Below are positions 34,658-44,086 of a DNA stretch of 64,000 nt, piece after piece. Both the position numbers and the translations under genes were made by a program. Source of the stretch: Mucilaginibacter sp. (lineage in GTDB: Bacteria > Bacteroidota > Bacteroidia > Sphingobacteriales > Sphingobacteriaceae); contig JARLHA010000059.1 in the NCBI GenBank assembly GCA_031292485.1, forward strand, positions 152,471-216,470, in the 5' to 3' direction. Every line of letters starts with the position of its first letter. Positions within the stretch are counted from its first letter, which is position 1. Below the pieces are notes generated by a model, which made no database searches, was not told where the DNA came from, and worked only from the letters and a program-made list of their open reading frames with translations.

Positions 34658-34990
34658 ATGAAAGATGATAATTTTTTCGAACAGGTTTATGAAGTGGCGC
34701 GGCTGATCCCAGCTGGCCGGGTAACTTCGTATGGTGCTATTGCAGCTTACCTGGGCACAAAAGGTTCATCGCGGATGGTGGGTTGGGCCATGCAGGCCTG
34801 CGGAAAAGCAATGCCGCCGGTACCGGCGCACAGGGTGGTAAACCGGCAGGGTTTGTTAACGGCCAAATTTCATTTCGGCGGCAACCTGATGCAGCAATTG
34901 CTGGAAAGCGAAGGCGTAAAAGTGGTGGATGACCAGGTGCATGACTTTAAAAAACTGTACTGGGACCCGTCAATTGAACTGGCTTTATAA
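34658..34990 (+). CDS. Alkyltransferase-like protein (MGMT fold lacking the acceptor cysteine)
   Basis: 110 residues of the DNA-binding C-terminal domain of O6-methylguanine methyltransferase: IPAGRVTSYGAIAAYLG with the helix-turn-helix and YG motif, GWAMQACGK, and PVPAHRVV at 55-61. In active enzymes the motif is PCHRV and the Cys accepts the alkyl group; here it is Ala57. Such ATL proteins bind alkylated bases and channel them to nucleotide excision repair (known for the family). Its 3' end overlaps the convergent 34985-35350 gene by 6 bases. A Tag glycosylase gene lies about 1.8 kb away. Confidence 0.9.
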   Translation: MKDDNFFEQVYEVARLIPAGRVTSYGAIAAYLGTKGSSRMVGWAMQACGKAMPPVPAHRVVNRQGLLTAKFHFGGNLMQQLLESEGVKVVDDQVHDFKKLYWDPSIELAL

Positions 34991-35350
34991 AGTAGCCTCG
35001 TTAAACTCGTTACCCATGTAATCCGTTACCAGCCAGGTAAGCAATATTACCGTACCGAAGATAACATAAAAAAGTTTACCGTCGGGGTTGTCACCAAACA
35101 GGGTATAAGCCAGCACGATGAGTATAATGCCCACCAACACCTCGATAGTGGCATGTATAGTAACGGGGATAGCTTTAAAAGCCCCCATAGGATAATCCGT
35201 CAAAATTGATAAAAGCAAATGAACGGCACCCAGCGCGTATGTAAAAACAGCCAGCGTACCCGTAAACCCAAAAAAGGCAGGCGAACACAGCAACACGATC
35301 ACCATTAAATAATCAATTATTCCGTGAATTTTAGGGGAGATGAATTTCAT
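34985..35350 (-). CDS. Small integral membrane protein, unknown function
   Basis: 121 residues with four hydrophobic helices (about 10-28, 31-49, 58-82, 92-112) and the pattern KIHGIIDYLMVIVLL at the start, with LSILTDYPMGAFK in the second loop. This resembles the small SPW-repeat-type inner-membrane proteins. I cannot assign a function. Its stop region overlaps the last codons of the convergent alkyltransferase-like gene; AT-rich sequence precedes its ATG. Confidence 0.7.
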   Translation of the reverse strand: MKFISPKIHGIIDYLMVIVLLCSPAFFGFTGTLAVFTYALGAVHLLLSILTDYPMGAFKAIPVTIHATIEVLVGIILIVLAYTLFGDNPDGKLFYVIFGTVILLTWLVTDYMGNEFNEATL

Positions 35351-35399
35351 AAGCCGTTTCTAAATTAAAACATGGTTAAATTTAAAGAATATAATCTTA

Positions 35400-35765
35400 T
35401 TAATCAATCAATTGCAATAATTCCATCCGGTTGCCAAAAGGGTCGATAAACGCGAAACGGCTACGACCCGGTATTTTTGGTTCTTCCAAAATTTCAATAT
35501 TGTTTTTTTGCAGCAAATACCTTGCCGCTTCCACATCGGCCACCTCAAAAGCGGTATGCCTGATGGAACGAGCCAAAGCAGGCTCTACGCCTATATGTAA
35601 TTGTATATTGCCGATATCAAACCAGTAACCCGCGTTGCCAAAGATCTTATCGGGCCGTTCAATCAGTTTCAGGCCGATGGTACCGGTATAAAATTGCCGG
35701 GCTTCTTCCAGCCGTTCAGGCGGCACACAAATATGGATATGGTCGGCACGGATAAAGTCGATCAT
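35400..35765 (-). CDS. VOC-superfamily protein (glyoxalase-like)
   Basis: 121 residues with paired beta-alpha-beta-beta-beta modules: ADHIHICVPPERLEEARQFYTG at the start and RSIRHTAFEVADVEAARYLL in the second half. The His in HIHI and HTAFEV and the Glu in NRMELLQ could bind a metal as in the glyoxalase/dioxygenase superfamily. The substrate is unknown. Its ATG overlaps the end of the next VOC gene by one base (35765), so the two are translationally coupled. Confidence 0.88.
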   Translation of the reverse strand: MIDFIRADHIHICVPPERLEEARQFYTGTIGLKLIERPDKIFGNAGYWFDIGNIQLHIGVEPALARSIRHTAFEVADVEAARYLLQKNNIEILEEPKIPGRSRFAFIDPFGNRMELLQLID

Positions 35766-36142
35766 TATTCGTCCTCGGCAAAAGTTAAAACGTAGTTATT
35801 GTTATCCAGGATAGAGAATTCTGTAGCGCCATAAAAAGTGGTTTCCAAGCCTTTCAGTACCGTTACTTTTTCATGGATCAGCTCAAAAAACTCCCTGATC
35901 TTTTTTAGTTTGATATAAAACAACAGCGAGCCGCCGTTTCGCCGGCTGATATTCGGGAGTTCCTTTCCCAAACTTTCAAAGGTCTGGAACATAAAGGTTA
36001 CGTCGCCGTTGGTCATCATCGCCCAAACTAATTCAGTGCCGGCTTCGGGTACGGTCATTACCAGTTGAAACCCGATAGACATATAAAAGCTGATGGTTTC
36101 GTTCATGTCTTCAACAAAAATATTGGGCGAGAGGCTTTCCAT
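35765..36142 (-). CDS. VOC-superfamily protein (bleomycin-resistance/glyoxalase-like)
   Basis: 125 residues: LSPNIFVEDMNETISFYMSI at the start, a strand TGTELVWAMMTNGDVTFMFQ in the middle, and YGATEFSILDNNNYVLTFAE at the end. The usual metal His/Glu set is largely absent (few His), so it may bind a small molecule without a metal, like bleomycin-resistance proteins. First gene of a two-gene unit with 35400-35765. Confidence 0.85.
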   Translation of the reverse strand: MESLSPNIFVEDMNETISFYMSIGFQLVMTVPEAGTELVWAMMTNGDVTFMFQTFESLGKELPNISRRNGGSLLFYIKLKKIREFFELIHEKVTVLKGLETTFYGATEFSILDNNNYVLTFAEDE

Positions 36143-36177
36143 GTGGTTAGTTGATTAAGGGTATAAAAATAGTATAT

Positions 36178-36320
36178 TTTATTTCGGAATTCGGATGTTC
36201 GATGTCGGATTTTTAATTTCGGGATAAATCGACATCAGGATACTTTTTCTGAACTTTGCACCCGACTAATAAATAAAAAAAATTGCAGCTTTAATTCCGA
36301 AATCGAAATTCCGAAATTAC
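36178..36320. repeat. TTCGGATTTCGG word palindrome
   Basis: TTCGGAATTCGGATGTTCGA and GTCGGATTTTTAATTTCGG (36183-36222) are answered by TTCCGAAATCGAAATTCCG (36295-36315). Related words occur at 1165-1200, 17060-17089 and 56773-56803. Confidence 0.6.
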
Positions 36321-36355
36321 ATCAATCACTAACTCACTAATTCAACAAATATAAT

Positions 36356-36703
36356 ATGTCCCTGATAGAAGATTTTGAATCCTACCGTACCAGAATGAAC
36401 GACAGGATAATGGAAACCGCCAACACCAATATCAAACGGTTTTTCGCACTGGATACCACCACTTATGCTGATGGCGCGCTGGATGTAAAAACCAAAGAAA
36501 TGCTGGGCCTGGTAGCTTCGATGGTTTTGCGCTGCGATGATTGCATAAAATACCATTTAGGCAAATGCCACGAGGCAGGTGTGAACCACGACGAAATGAA
36601 CGAAGTATTTATGATAGCCAATTTGGTGGGAGGGTCGATTGTGATACCGCATTATCGGAGAGCTGTAGAGTACTGGGATGAATTGTGTTCAGTTGGCAGT
36701 TAA
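36356..36703 (+). CDS. Carboxymuconolactone decarboxylase / AhpD-like protein
   Basis: 115 residues, all-helical. The redox motif is CDDC with a downstream His (Cys60, Cys63, His67 in CDDCIKYH), as in AhpD alkylhydroperoxidase-like proteins. The rest (DVKTKEMLGLVASMVLRC, EMNEVFMIANLVGGS) fits the CMD family. It is probably a peroxide-linked or thiol-redox enzyme; the true substrate is unknown. Stand-alone gene before tag. Confidence 0.9.
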   Translation: MSLIEDFESYRTRMNDRIMETANTNIKRFFALDTTTYADGALDVKTKEMLGLVASMVLRCDDCIKYHLGKCHEAGVNHDEMNEVFMIANLVGGSIVIPHYRRAVEYWDELCSVGS

Positions 36704-36785
36704 AAGTTGGCGGTTTGCAGGTATTAATTTTTAATTTAGCATTTTAAGACAACGCTATGCAAACTGCAAACTCAAAACTGCAAAC
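36684..36785. repeat. GCAAACTGCAAACT word palindrome, copy 1
   Basis: CAGTTGGCAGTTAAAAGTTG and GGTTTGCAG on the left (36690-36720) face GCAAACTGCAAACTC words on the right (36757-36785). It overlaps the 3' end of the CMD gene and the first codons of the tag gene. A second copy lies at 44019-44086. Confidence 0.65.
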
Positions 36786-37335
36786 TCCTGAAATAAAACG
36801 CTGCTCATGGCCCGGCAATGATGAACTCTATCTCAAATACCACGATAATGAATGGGGCAAAGAGGTACACGATGATAAAAAGCTTTTTGAGTTCCTGGTG
36901 CTGGAATCTGCACAGGCTGGCTTAAGCTGGATCACTATTTTGCGCCGGCGCGAGGGCTATCGCAAAGCTTATGCTGATTTCGATGTGGAAAAAGTAGCCG
37001 CATTTGATGATGAGGACGTGGAGCGTTTATTGAATAATGTGGGAATCATTCGTAACCGGCTAAAGGTTTTATCATCTATCAACAACGCAAAGCTTTTTAT
37101 CGAAGTGCAGAAAGAATTTGGCTCGTTTGATAAATACCTGTACAGCTTTATGCCCGAGGGGAAGCCTATTAATAATTTTTCAGGAAGTACGCCCGCAAGC
37201 ACCCCCATATCCGATGCCATCAGTAAGGATATGAAAAAGCGCGGCTTCAAGTTTTTCGGTACGACGATTTGCTATGCGCATATGCAGGCCACCGGCATGG
37301 TTAATGATCATTTGCCTGATTGTAGCTTCAAGTGA
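36757..37335 (+). CDS. tag: DNA-3-methyladenine glycosylase I
   Basis: Removes 3-methyladenine from DNA in base excision repair. Signature blocks: RCSWPGNDELYLKYHDNEWG with zinc-ligand Cys16 and a His, FEFLVLESAQAGLSWITIL, the LLNNVGIIRNRLK helix-hairpin segment, and the C-terminal zinc ligands in GMVNDHLPDC. 192 aa is normal. The first 10-11 codons are derived from the repeat and are not conserved-looking; no closer in-frame ATG precedes the domain. Confidence 0.95.
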   Translation: MQTANSKLQTPEIKRCSWPGNDELYLKYHDNEWGKEVHDDKKLFEFLVLESAQAGLSWITILRRREGYRKAYADFDVEKVAAFDDEDVERLLNNVGIIRNRLKVLSSINNAKLFIEVQKEFGSFDKYLYSFMPEGKPINNFSGSTPASTPISDAISKDMKKRGFKFFGTTICYAHMQATGMVNDHLPDCSFK

Positions 37336-37336
37336 C

Positions 37337-37520
37337 ACGAATAGCCACGAATGAGTTCGAATTTTCGCGAATGCCTATCTATTGGTTTTAAATAGTAGGG
37401 GTAGTATGAATATGGCGAACGGCTCAAAATTTGTATTTTAGACAACCAAAAATTCGATTTTATTCGTGTAATTCGTGTTTAATTTCATTCGTGTATATTC
37501 GAAAAAATTAGTGAGCATTC
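37337..37520. repeat. CACGAAT word palindrome before polA
   Basis: CACGAATAGCCACGAATGAG (37336-37355) and CGCGAATG face ATTCGTGTAATTCGTGTTTA and CATTCGTGTA, with a last ATTCGTGCAA, at 37461-37526. It takes up nearly all of the gap between tag and polA. Confidence 0.65.
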
Positions 37521-37535
37521 GTGCAATAAAATATT

Positions 37536-40346
37536 ATGAAGAAACTATTTCTCCTGGATGGCATGGCCCTTATTTACCGGGCGCATTTTGCGTTGAGCAA
37601 AACTCCGCGTTTTACTTCGGGCGGTTTAAATACTTCGGCGGTGATGGGTTTTACCAATACATTGCTTGAAGTTATCAGAAAAGAAAAACCCACCCACATG
37701 GCTGTGGTATTTGATACCGAAGCACCTACCGAGCGTCATATTGATTTTGCAGCCTACAAAGCGCACCGGGAAAGCATGCCCGAAGACCTTTCGGCAGCAC
37801 TGCCTTATATATTTAAAGTGATCCTTGGGTTTAATATCCCGGTAATAACTTCTGACGGCTACGAAGCTGACGACATTATCGGCACCCTGGCCAAAAAAGC
37901 TGAATTGCAGGGATACCAGGTCTATTGCATGACACCAGATAAAGATTTCGCCCAGCTGGTATCGGATAATATTTTTATTTATAAACCCGCACGGATGGGG
38001 AATGAAATGGAGGTACTGGGCGTAAAAGAAGTTTTGGAGAAATGGGAGATTGAACGTGTAGAGCAGGTGATAGATATTTTGGGCCTTTGGGGCGATGCGG
38101 TGGATAACATCCCCGGCATCCCCGGCATCGGCGAAAAAACAGCTAAATCGTTGATCAAACAATACGGCTCGATGGAGGAGATCATCAGCCATAGTCATGA
38201 ACTAAAAGGCAAGCAGCGCGAAAATGTAGAGCAGTTTGCCGAGCAGGGCCTGTTATCTAAAAAATTGGCCACCATCAACCTCAATGTTCCTGTCGAACTG
38301 GATGAAGAAGGGCTTGCGATGGGCCCGCCGAGCAAAGACCTGCTGGAGCCTTTATTTGCCGAACTGGAATTCAGGACTCTTGGAAAGCGTGTTTTTGGTG
38401 ATGATTTCAGCATTACCGAAACCCGGGCCGCAGGTTTTCAAACGGATTTGTTTGGCGCCCCGGTTGACGATAGCCGCCCCGTTTTGGCGGTTGATATGCA
38501 GGATATTTATGAACCGCCGGTTGCGGCAGATGCCAAAAACATTAATACCGTAGCGCATGAATATCATTTGGCAGATACTCCTGAAAAAAGGAAAGCGCTG
38601 ATTGAGATCCTCGCGCAGCAAAAAAGCTTTTGCTTTGATACCGAAACCACCGGCACTGATGCAAATGATTGTGAATTGGTAGGATTATCCTTTGCAATAA
38701 AACCCGGGGAGGCCTGGTATATACCGGTTCCTGCTGATCAGGAGATAACACAGGGCATTGTAAATGAATTTAAGCCGGTGCTGGAAGATGCGTCTATCGG
38801 GAAGATAGGGCAGAACATTAAGTTTGACGTTTTAATACTGAAATGGTACGGCGTTGAAGTGGAAGGCGAGCTGTTTGACACCATGATGGCCCATTACGTG
38901 ATTGACCCGGATACACGCCATGGTATGGATGTGCTTTCGGAAAATTATTTGAATTACAAACCGGTGTCCATAACTGAACTCATTGGTGCAAAAGGCAAAA
39001 ACCAGGGCAGCATGCGCGATGTGGAGATCGAAAAAATAAAAGAATACGCTGCCGAGGATGCCGATATCACCCTGCAGCTAAAAACCATTTTCGAGCCCAA
39101 ATTAAAAGAAGTTGACAGCGAAAAACTGGTTAACGAAATAGAAAACCCACTGATCTACGTGCTGGCCGATATGGAGTACGAAGGCGTTTTGATAGACCAC
39201 GAAACGCTGAAGGAATTTTCAAAAGAACTGGAAACAGATATTGCCAAATTCGAAAAGATCATCTTTGAAAAAGCGGGTGTACGCTTCAATATCGCATCAC
39301 CCAAACAGCTGGGCGAGGTATTGTTTGAAAAATTAATGCTTGATCCCAAAGCAAAAAAAACCAAAACCGGCCAATACCAAACCGGTGAAGATGTATTGAT
39401 GGGGCTTGCCGCCAAAAGCGATATTGTAAGGGATATACTCGATTTCCGTCAGCTGCAAAAGTTAAAATCAACCTATGTAGATGCCTTGCCAACCATGGTA
39501 AACCGCAAAACAGGCAGGGTACATACTTCCTATAACCAGGCGGTAGCGGCAACCGGGCGGTTGAGTTCCAATAACCCCAACCTGCAAAACATCCCTATTC
39601 GTACCGAACGTGGTCGTGAAGTAAGAAAAGCATTTATCCCGAGGGATAGTGGCCATACCATCGTATCTGCGGATTATTCGCAGATCGAATTGCGTATTAT
39701 CGCCGAGATCAGCAAGGATGCCAACATGATGGAAGCTTTTGTACAAAACCTGGACATCCACACCGCCACCGCAGCCAATGTATACGGCATCAGTTTGGAT
39801 GAAGTAACCAGCACCCAGCGCCGTAATGCCAAAGCTGTAAATTTTGGGATTATCTACGGGCAGTCGGCATTTGGTTTATCACAAAGTTTGGGTATCCCGC
39901 GCAAGGAAGCCGCCGAAATTATTGATAACTACTTCGCGCAGTACCCTGGCATTAAAAATTACATGGCCGATACCATGAACTTCGCCCGCGAAAATGGCTA
40001 TGTATGCACGCTGATGGGCCGCCGCAGGTACCTGCGGGATATTAATTCCGCAAACCAAACGGTGCGCGGCTTTGCAGAACGAAATGCCATTAATGCGCCG
40101 ATACAGGGTTCGGCGGCCGATATGATCAAGATAGCGATGATCAATATTCACCGCGAATTTAAAGCCCGTAACCTGGATGCCCGCATGACCATGCAGGTGC
40201 ATGATGAGTTGGTGTTTGACGTGCCGCATCATGAGGTGGAAATAGTAAAACCCATCATTATGGAGAATATGAAAAATGCTATTAAAACGACGGTGCCTAT
40301 AATGGTGGAGATTGGCACGGGGGTAAACTGGCTGGAGGCGCATTGA
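37536..40346 (+). CDS. polA: DNA polymerase I
   Basis: 936 residues with all three activities. The 5' nuclease domain is residues 1-290 (MKKLFLLDGMALIYRAHFAL, DGYEADDIIGTLA, GIPGIGEKTA). The 3'-5' exonuclease domain, from about 350, has FCFDTETTG with the metal-binding Asp and Glu intact, so it should proofread. The polymerase domain has the A motif DYSQIELRI near 712, the B region NFGIIYGQSAFGLS, and the C motif MQVHDELVFD near 888. Roles: Okazaki fragment maturation and repair. It follows two DNA-alkylation repair genes but is separated by repeat elements. Confidence 0.97.
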   Translation: MKKLFLLDGMALIYRAHFALSKTPRFTSGGLNTSAVMGFTNTLLEVIRKEKPTHMAVVFDTEAPTERHIDFAAYKAHRESMPEDLSAALPYIFKVILGFNIPVITSDGYEADDIIGTLAKKAELQGYQVYCMTPDKDFAQLVSDNIFIYKPARMGNEMEVLGVKEVLEKWEIERVEQVIDILGLWGDAVDNIPGIPGIGEKTAKSLIKQYGSMEEIISHSHELKGKQRENVEQFAEQGLLSKKLATINLNVPVELDEEGLAMGPPSKDLLEPLFAELEFRTLGKRVFGDDFSITETRAAGFQTDLFGAPVDDSRPVLAVDMQDIYEPPVAADAKNINTVAHEYHLADTPEKRKALIEILAQQKSFCFDTETTGTDANDCELVGLSFAIKPGEAWYIPVPADQEITQGIVNEFKPVLEDASIGKIGQNIKFDVLILKWYGVEVEGELFDTMMAHYVIDPDTRHGMDVLSENYLNYKPVSITELIGAKGKNQGSMRDVEIEKIKEYAAEDADITLQLKTIFEPKLKEVDSEKLVNEIENPLIYVLADMEYEGVLIDHETLKEFSKELETDIAKFEKIIFEKAGVRFNIASPKQLGEVLFEKLMLDPKAKKTKTGQYQTGEDVLMGLAAKSDIVRDILDFRQLQKLKSTYVDALPTMVNRKTGRVHTSYNQAVAATGRLSSNNPNLQNIPIRTERGREVRKAFIPRDSGHTIVSADYSQIELRIIAEISKDANMMEAFVQNLDIHTATAANVYGISLDEVTSTQRRNAKAVNFGIIYGQSAFGLSQSLGIPRKEAAEIIDNYFAQYPGIKNYMADTMNFARENGYVCTLMGRRRYLRDINSANQTVRGFAERNAINAPIQGSAADMIKIAMINIHREFKARNLDARMTMQVHDELVFDVPHHEVEIVKPIIMENMKNAIKTTVPIMVEIGTGVNWLEAH

Positions 40347-40431
40347 GGGATTGATTGGGTTGGATTAGGTTGATTGGGTTGAATTTGTAAATAATCCTAT
40401 GATGCATATACCTTTTTTAAAGGTGATGAGT

Positions 40432-40439
40432 TATATTTG
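40432..40439 (+). promoter_or_regulatory. Putative -7 box for the Uma2 gene
   Basis: TATATTTG fits TAnnTTTG and lies 20 bases before the ATG at 40460. Confidence 0.45.
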
Positions 40440-40459
40440 TAATACAAGGGTTTTGCTAC

Positions 40460-41011
40460 ATGAACGATCAGCATAAATATAAAAATGTTATATCTGAAAT
40501 ACCTTCGACCGCTGTTGAGGTGTATAGGATGCTGCCCGAAGGTACGCGCTGTGAGGTTATATTTAATGAACTGATTATGTCGCCATCACCATCCAGAAAA
40601 CATCAGCTGCTATTAATTAAGTTATCATCATTACTTTTCCAATTTTTAGAGGCCAAACAAACCGGCACGCTGCTCAGTGCGCCTTTTGATGTGTATTTCG
40701 ATCAGGAGACATCAGTAGTTCAGCCCGATCTTTTCGTCGTATTGAATGAAGACGAGCAAATAATACAAGAAAATGGCGTTTACGGCGTCCCGGCTATTAT
40801 TATCGAAATTATTTCAACAAACCGTACTTACGATACCAAAAGAAAAAGGGCACTGTACGAAAAAGTGGGTGTCAGAGAATATTTCATGATCGACCCGAAG
40901 AACAAAAAAACCACTTTGCTCTCGCTTAACTCAAACGGTGTTTATGAGCAGACTTATGAAGAAACAGGACTTCTGAAATCCGGAATCCTGCTCTTCACTT
41001 TCTCCTTTTGA
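40460..41011 (+). CDS. Uma2-family putative restriction-endonuclease-like protein
   Basis: 183 residues of the Uma2 (DUF820) family, a PD-(D/E)XK nuclease-like fold. Motifs: FNELIMSPSPSRKHQLL, then QPDLFVVL with the metal-binding Asp, IIEIISTNRTYDTKRKRALY with the Glu and a Lys further on, and VREYFMIDPKNKK. Function in most bacteria is unknown; cyanobacteria carry many copies. Stand-alone here. The 325 bases after it (41012-41336) hold no gene; an AT-rich stretch with TTTCTTTG (41303-41310) is a weak candidate promoter for glgA. Confidence 0.9.
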   Translation: MNDQHKYKNVISEIPSTAVEVYRMLPEGTRCEVIFNELIMSPSPSRKHQLLLIKLSSLLFQFLEAKQTGTLLSAPFDVYFDQETSVVQPDLFVVLNEDEQIIQENGVYGVPAIIIEIISTNRTYDTKRKRALYEKVGVREYFMIDPKNKKTTLLSLNSNGVYEQTYEETGLLKSGILLFTFSF

Positions 41012-41336
41012 ACCTACAGGTCGCCATATTAAAATAAACTAATAAGCACCAAACGATATTTCGTGTCTTTTACCGGCTTATTTTGGCGGACAAACGGTTT
41101 TGGAGCTCAAAAGCAGGATAAAATCTATTTTCCAAATTAACATTTCCATAAAAAACACTGTCAAAAGGCACACTTTTCTGAAGATTTTTCAATGAACACC
41201 TGCATTAAATCACAATCTCAAAATGAACCGCCCTGCTCACTGAACAATTAATAAAAATAATTTTTTTAAAAAATTATCAGGAAGCATTTGTTTATTTGAT
41301 GGTTTCTTTGCTTAAATTGAGCCAATAATATTTCTG

Positions 41337-42761
41337 ATGAGAGTTTTTCACCTGAGTGCCGAATGTTATCCTGTTGCCAAGGTTGGCGGTCTTGCCGATG
41401 TGGTGGGCGCGTTGCCCAAATACCAAAACCTGCTGGGTATAAAGGCGGCGGTTGTTATGCCATATTACAACCGCAAGTTTGTACAGGAAAATCACTTCGA
41501 TACCGTTTTCCAGGCCTCAACCCTGCTGGGCACACGCCGTTTGTATTTTGAGATACTAAAAGAAAGAACCGATAAACTGGGTTTTGAATTGTACCTGGTA
41601 AAGATCCCCGGTTTAATTGATCGCGAAGAGGTTTACCAATACCCTGATGAAACGGAACAGTTTATCGCCTTCCAGATCGCTTTTCTCGATTGGATCAGCT
41701 ATTCGCAACAAACGCCAGACCTGATCCATTGCCACGATCACCACTCGGGGCTGGTTCCATTTTTATTACAACATTCAAAACTATATACCAGGATGGCAAA
41801 TGTGCCAACCATACTTACTATACATAACGGGCAATATCACGGCGCATTCGGTTGGGATAAGTTATCCTACCTGCCCGAAATAGACATTACCAAAACCGGT
41901 TTGCTTGACTGGGGCGGAACCATCAACCCCCTGGCTTCTGCGGTAAAATGCTGCTGGCGCTTTACTACCGTATCGCCAAGTTATTTGCAGGAACTTTCCA
42001 TCAGCTCAAACGGGCTGGAATATTTGTTTTACCTGGAGCGGGCAAAGGGCTCGGGCATTATCAATGGTATTGATACAGAAATATGGGACCCACATAAAGA
42101 CCCGATGATCCCGCATAAATTCTCGATCAAACAAATAACTAAAGGGAAACAGGCAGATAAAGATGCCCTGTGCCAGAGATTTGATTTTGCACCGGATAAG
42201 CCTGTTATCTCATTTATCGGTCGTCTGGTATTCGAAAAAGGTGCCGACATTTTGCCTGCCGCCCTGGAAAGAAGTTTTCATGAGCATCCGGGAAAATTTA
42301 ACATGCTGATTTTAGGGGCGGGCGAAAAGGCGGTTGAAAATGGCCTGCTTCATTTAAAAACGGCCTACCCCGATCAATGCAATGTTTTTATCGGGTACGA
42401 CGAAGCATTGGCCCACCTGATCTATGCCGGGTCTGACTTTTTACTGATGCCTTCCCGGGTTGAACCCTGCGGACTTAACCAGTTGTATGCCCTCCGCTAC
42501 GGAACCTTACCCATGGTAAGAAGCACAGGGGGCCTGAAAGACACCGTTATCGACTTTGGTGATGAAGGCGGCTACGGCATCAGGTATAATAATGCCAGTA
42601 TCGATGATATTTGCGATGCGATAAGCCGGGCCTTAACGCTGTACGAAAACACCAAACACGTACAACATTTACGAAAAATAATGATGGCACTCGATTTTTC
42701 ATGGGACCGTTCAGCTAAAGAATATATAAACCTTTATGAAAGCTTAAATCCAATAATATGA
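41337..42761 (+). CDS. glgA: Glycogen synthase
   Basis: Adds glucose from ADP-glucose to glycogen (GT5 family). The N-terminal ADP-glucose motif is KVGGLADVVGALP at residues 15-27. HCHDHHSGLVPF is in the first Rossmann half and PVISFIGRLVFEKGADIL in the second, and the C-terminal SRVEPCGLNQLYALRYG holds the conserved catalytic Glu. 474 aa is normal. The last codons overlap the glgC start by 4 bases (ATGA), so substrate-forming and polymerising enzymes are coupled. No branching enzyme or phosphorylase is in the window. Confidence 0.95.
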   Translation: MRVFHLSAECYPVAKVGGLADVVGALPKYQNLLGIKAAVVMPYYNRKFVQENHFDTVFQASTLLGTRRLYFEILKERTDKLGFELYLVKIPGLIDREEVYQYPDETEQFIAFQIAFLDWISYSQQTPDLIHCHDHHSGLVPFLLQHSKLYTRMANVPTILTIHNGQYHGAFGWDKLSYLPEIDITKTGLLDWGGTINPLASAVKCCWRFTTVSPSYLQELSISSNGLEYLFYLERAKGSGIINGIDTEIWDPHKDPMIPHKFSIKQITKGKQADKDALCQRFDFAPDKPVISFIGRLVFEKGADILPAALERSFHEHPGKFNMLILGAGEKAVENGLLHLKTAYPDQCNVFIGYDEALAHLIYAGSDFLLMPSRVEPCGLNQLYALRYGTLPMVRSTGGLKDTVIDFGDEGGYGIRYNNASIDDICDAISRALTLYENTKHVQHLRKIMMALDFSWDRSAKEYINLYESLNPII

Positions 42762-44020
42762 CCTCAAAAGTAATTTGCATTGTACTTGGCGGTGGCCAGG
42801 GAAGCCGGTTATCTCCGTTAACCGCAACACGTTCAAAACCAGCCGTACCTATTGCAGGTAAATACAGGCTGGTGGATATCCCTATTTCAAATTGCCTTAA
42901 TTCGGGTATTCACCGGATTTACGTATTAACGCAATTTAATTCGGCATCTTTAAATAAGCATATCAAGAACACCTACCATTTCAGCAGCTTCAGCGAGGCA
43001 TTTGTTGACATACTGGCTGCCGAACAAACACCGTCAAGTGTGGCCTGGTTTCAGGGAACTGCCGACGCGGTGAGGCAAAGTTTGCATCACCTGGCAGTAC
43101 ATGAATTTGAGTATGTACTCATCCTTTCAGGCGACCAGTTATACCAGATGGATTTCGAGGCGATGATTACTGAACATATCGAAAAAAATGCAGAAATCTC
43201 TATCGCTACCATCCCGGTTCACGCAAATGATGTGCCCGGTTTTGGCATTTTAAAAACGGATGAAAATAGCATGGTTTCGGCATTTGTTGAAAAGCCGAAA
43301 ACTAATTTTGAAAGCTGGGCATCAGAAGTTAGCCCGCAAATGGCCGCAGAGGGCAGGGTTTACCTGGCATCAATGGGGATATACCTGTTTAACCGGAAAC
43401 TCTTGTATGATCTTTTGCAAGGCAATGAACGGACTGATTTTGGTAAAGAGATTATTCCGCAATCCATTTCGGAACACCGCGTATTAAGCTACCAGTACGA
43501 GGGCTACTGGACAGACATCGGTACCATTCCTTCATTTTTCGATGCCAACCTTGGCTTGACAGATGATATACCGCAATTTAATTTGTTTGACAAGCACCCT
43601 ATATACACCCGCGCACGTATGTTGCCGCCGTCAAAAATGTCGGGTACCCATGTGGATAAAGTGATTATCGCCGATGGATGTATCATCAATGCCAGCCATA
43701 TTACCCGTTCGGTTATCGGCGTTCGTACGCGGCTCGGCTTCGAAACCATTATTGAAAACTGTTATGTGATGGGTAGCGATAATTACCAAACCCTTGAACA
43801 GATCCAGGAGTCGCATTTGAGCCAGACACCCTTAATGGGTATTGGCGACAGGTGCCATATCAAAAACGCTATTATCGACAAAAACACTTATATAGGCGAT
43901 GACGTTCAAATAAATGTTGGTGAAAAGCTGGAGAACGGTGATTACGGCCCGTATGTGGTTCAGGATGGTATCGTAATCGTTAAAAAAAGAGCCGTTATTC
44001 CTAACGGAACAGTGATATAA
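42758..44020 (+). CDS. glgC: Glucose-1-phosphate adenylyltransferase
   Basis: Makes ADP-glucose from ATP and glucose 1-phosphate, the committed step of glycogen synthesis. The nucleotide loop GGGQGSRLSPLTATRSKPA is at residues 10-28 and the substrate Lys is in KPAVPIAGKYRLVD. Middle-domain markers include EKPKTNFESW and GYWTDIGTI; the C-terminal half is a left-handed beta-helix with regulatory sites. 420 aa is normal. Its ATG lies inside the glgA 3' end. Confidence 0.96.
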   Translation: MTSKVICIVLGGGQGSRLSPLTATRSKPAVPIAGKYRLVDIPISNCLNSGIHRIYVLTQFNSASLNKHIKNTYHFSSFSEAFVDILAAEQTPSSVAWFQGTADAVRQSLHHLAVHEFEYVLILSGDQLYQMDFEAMITEHIEKNAEISIATIPVHANDVPGFGILKTDENSMVSAFVEKPKTNFESWASEVSPQMAAEGRVYLASMGIYLFNRKLLYDLLQGNERTDFGKEIIPQSISEHRVLSYQYEGYWTDIGTIPSFFDANLGLTDDIPQFNLFDKHPIYTRARMLPPSKMSGTHVDKVIIADGCIINASHITRSVIGVRTRLGFETIIENCYVMGSDNYQTLEQIQESHLSQTPLMGIGDRCHIKNAIIDKNTYIGDDVQINVGEKLENGDYGPYVVQDGIVIVKKRAVIPNGTVI

Positions 44021-44086
44021 GTTTGCAGGGGGCGGTTTGCAGTTGGCAGTTGATATGCAAACTGCCAACCGTAAACTGCCTACTTT
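44019..44086. repeat. GCAAACTGCCAAC word palindrome, copy 2
   Basis: GTTTGCAGGGGGCGGTTTGC and GTTGGCAGTT (44021-44051) face GCAAACTGCCAACCGTAAAC and TGCC (44056-44080). Same word family as 36684-36785. Fills the space between the convergent genes glgC and the sialidase-like gene, so it may end both transcripts. Confidence 0.7.
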
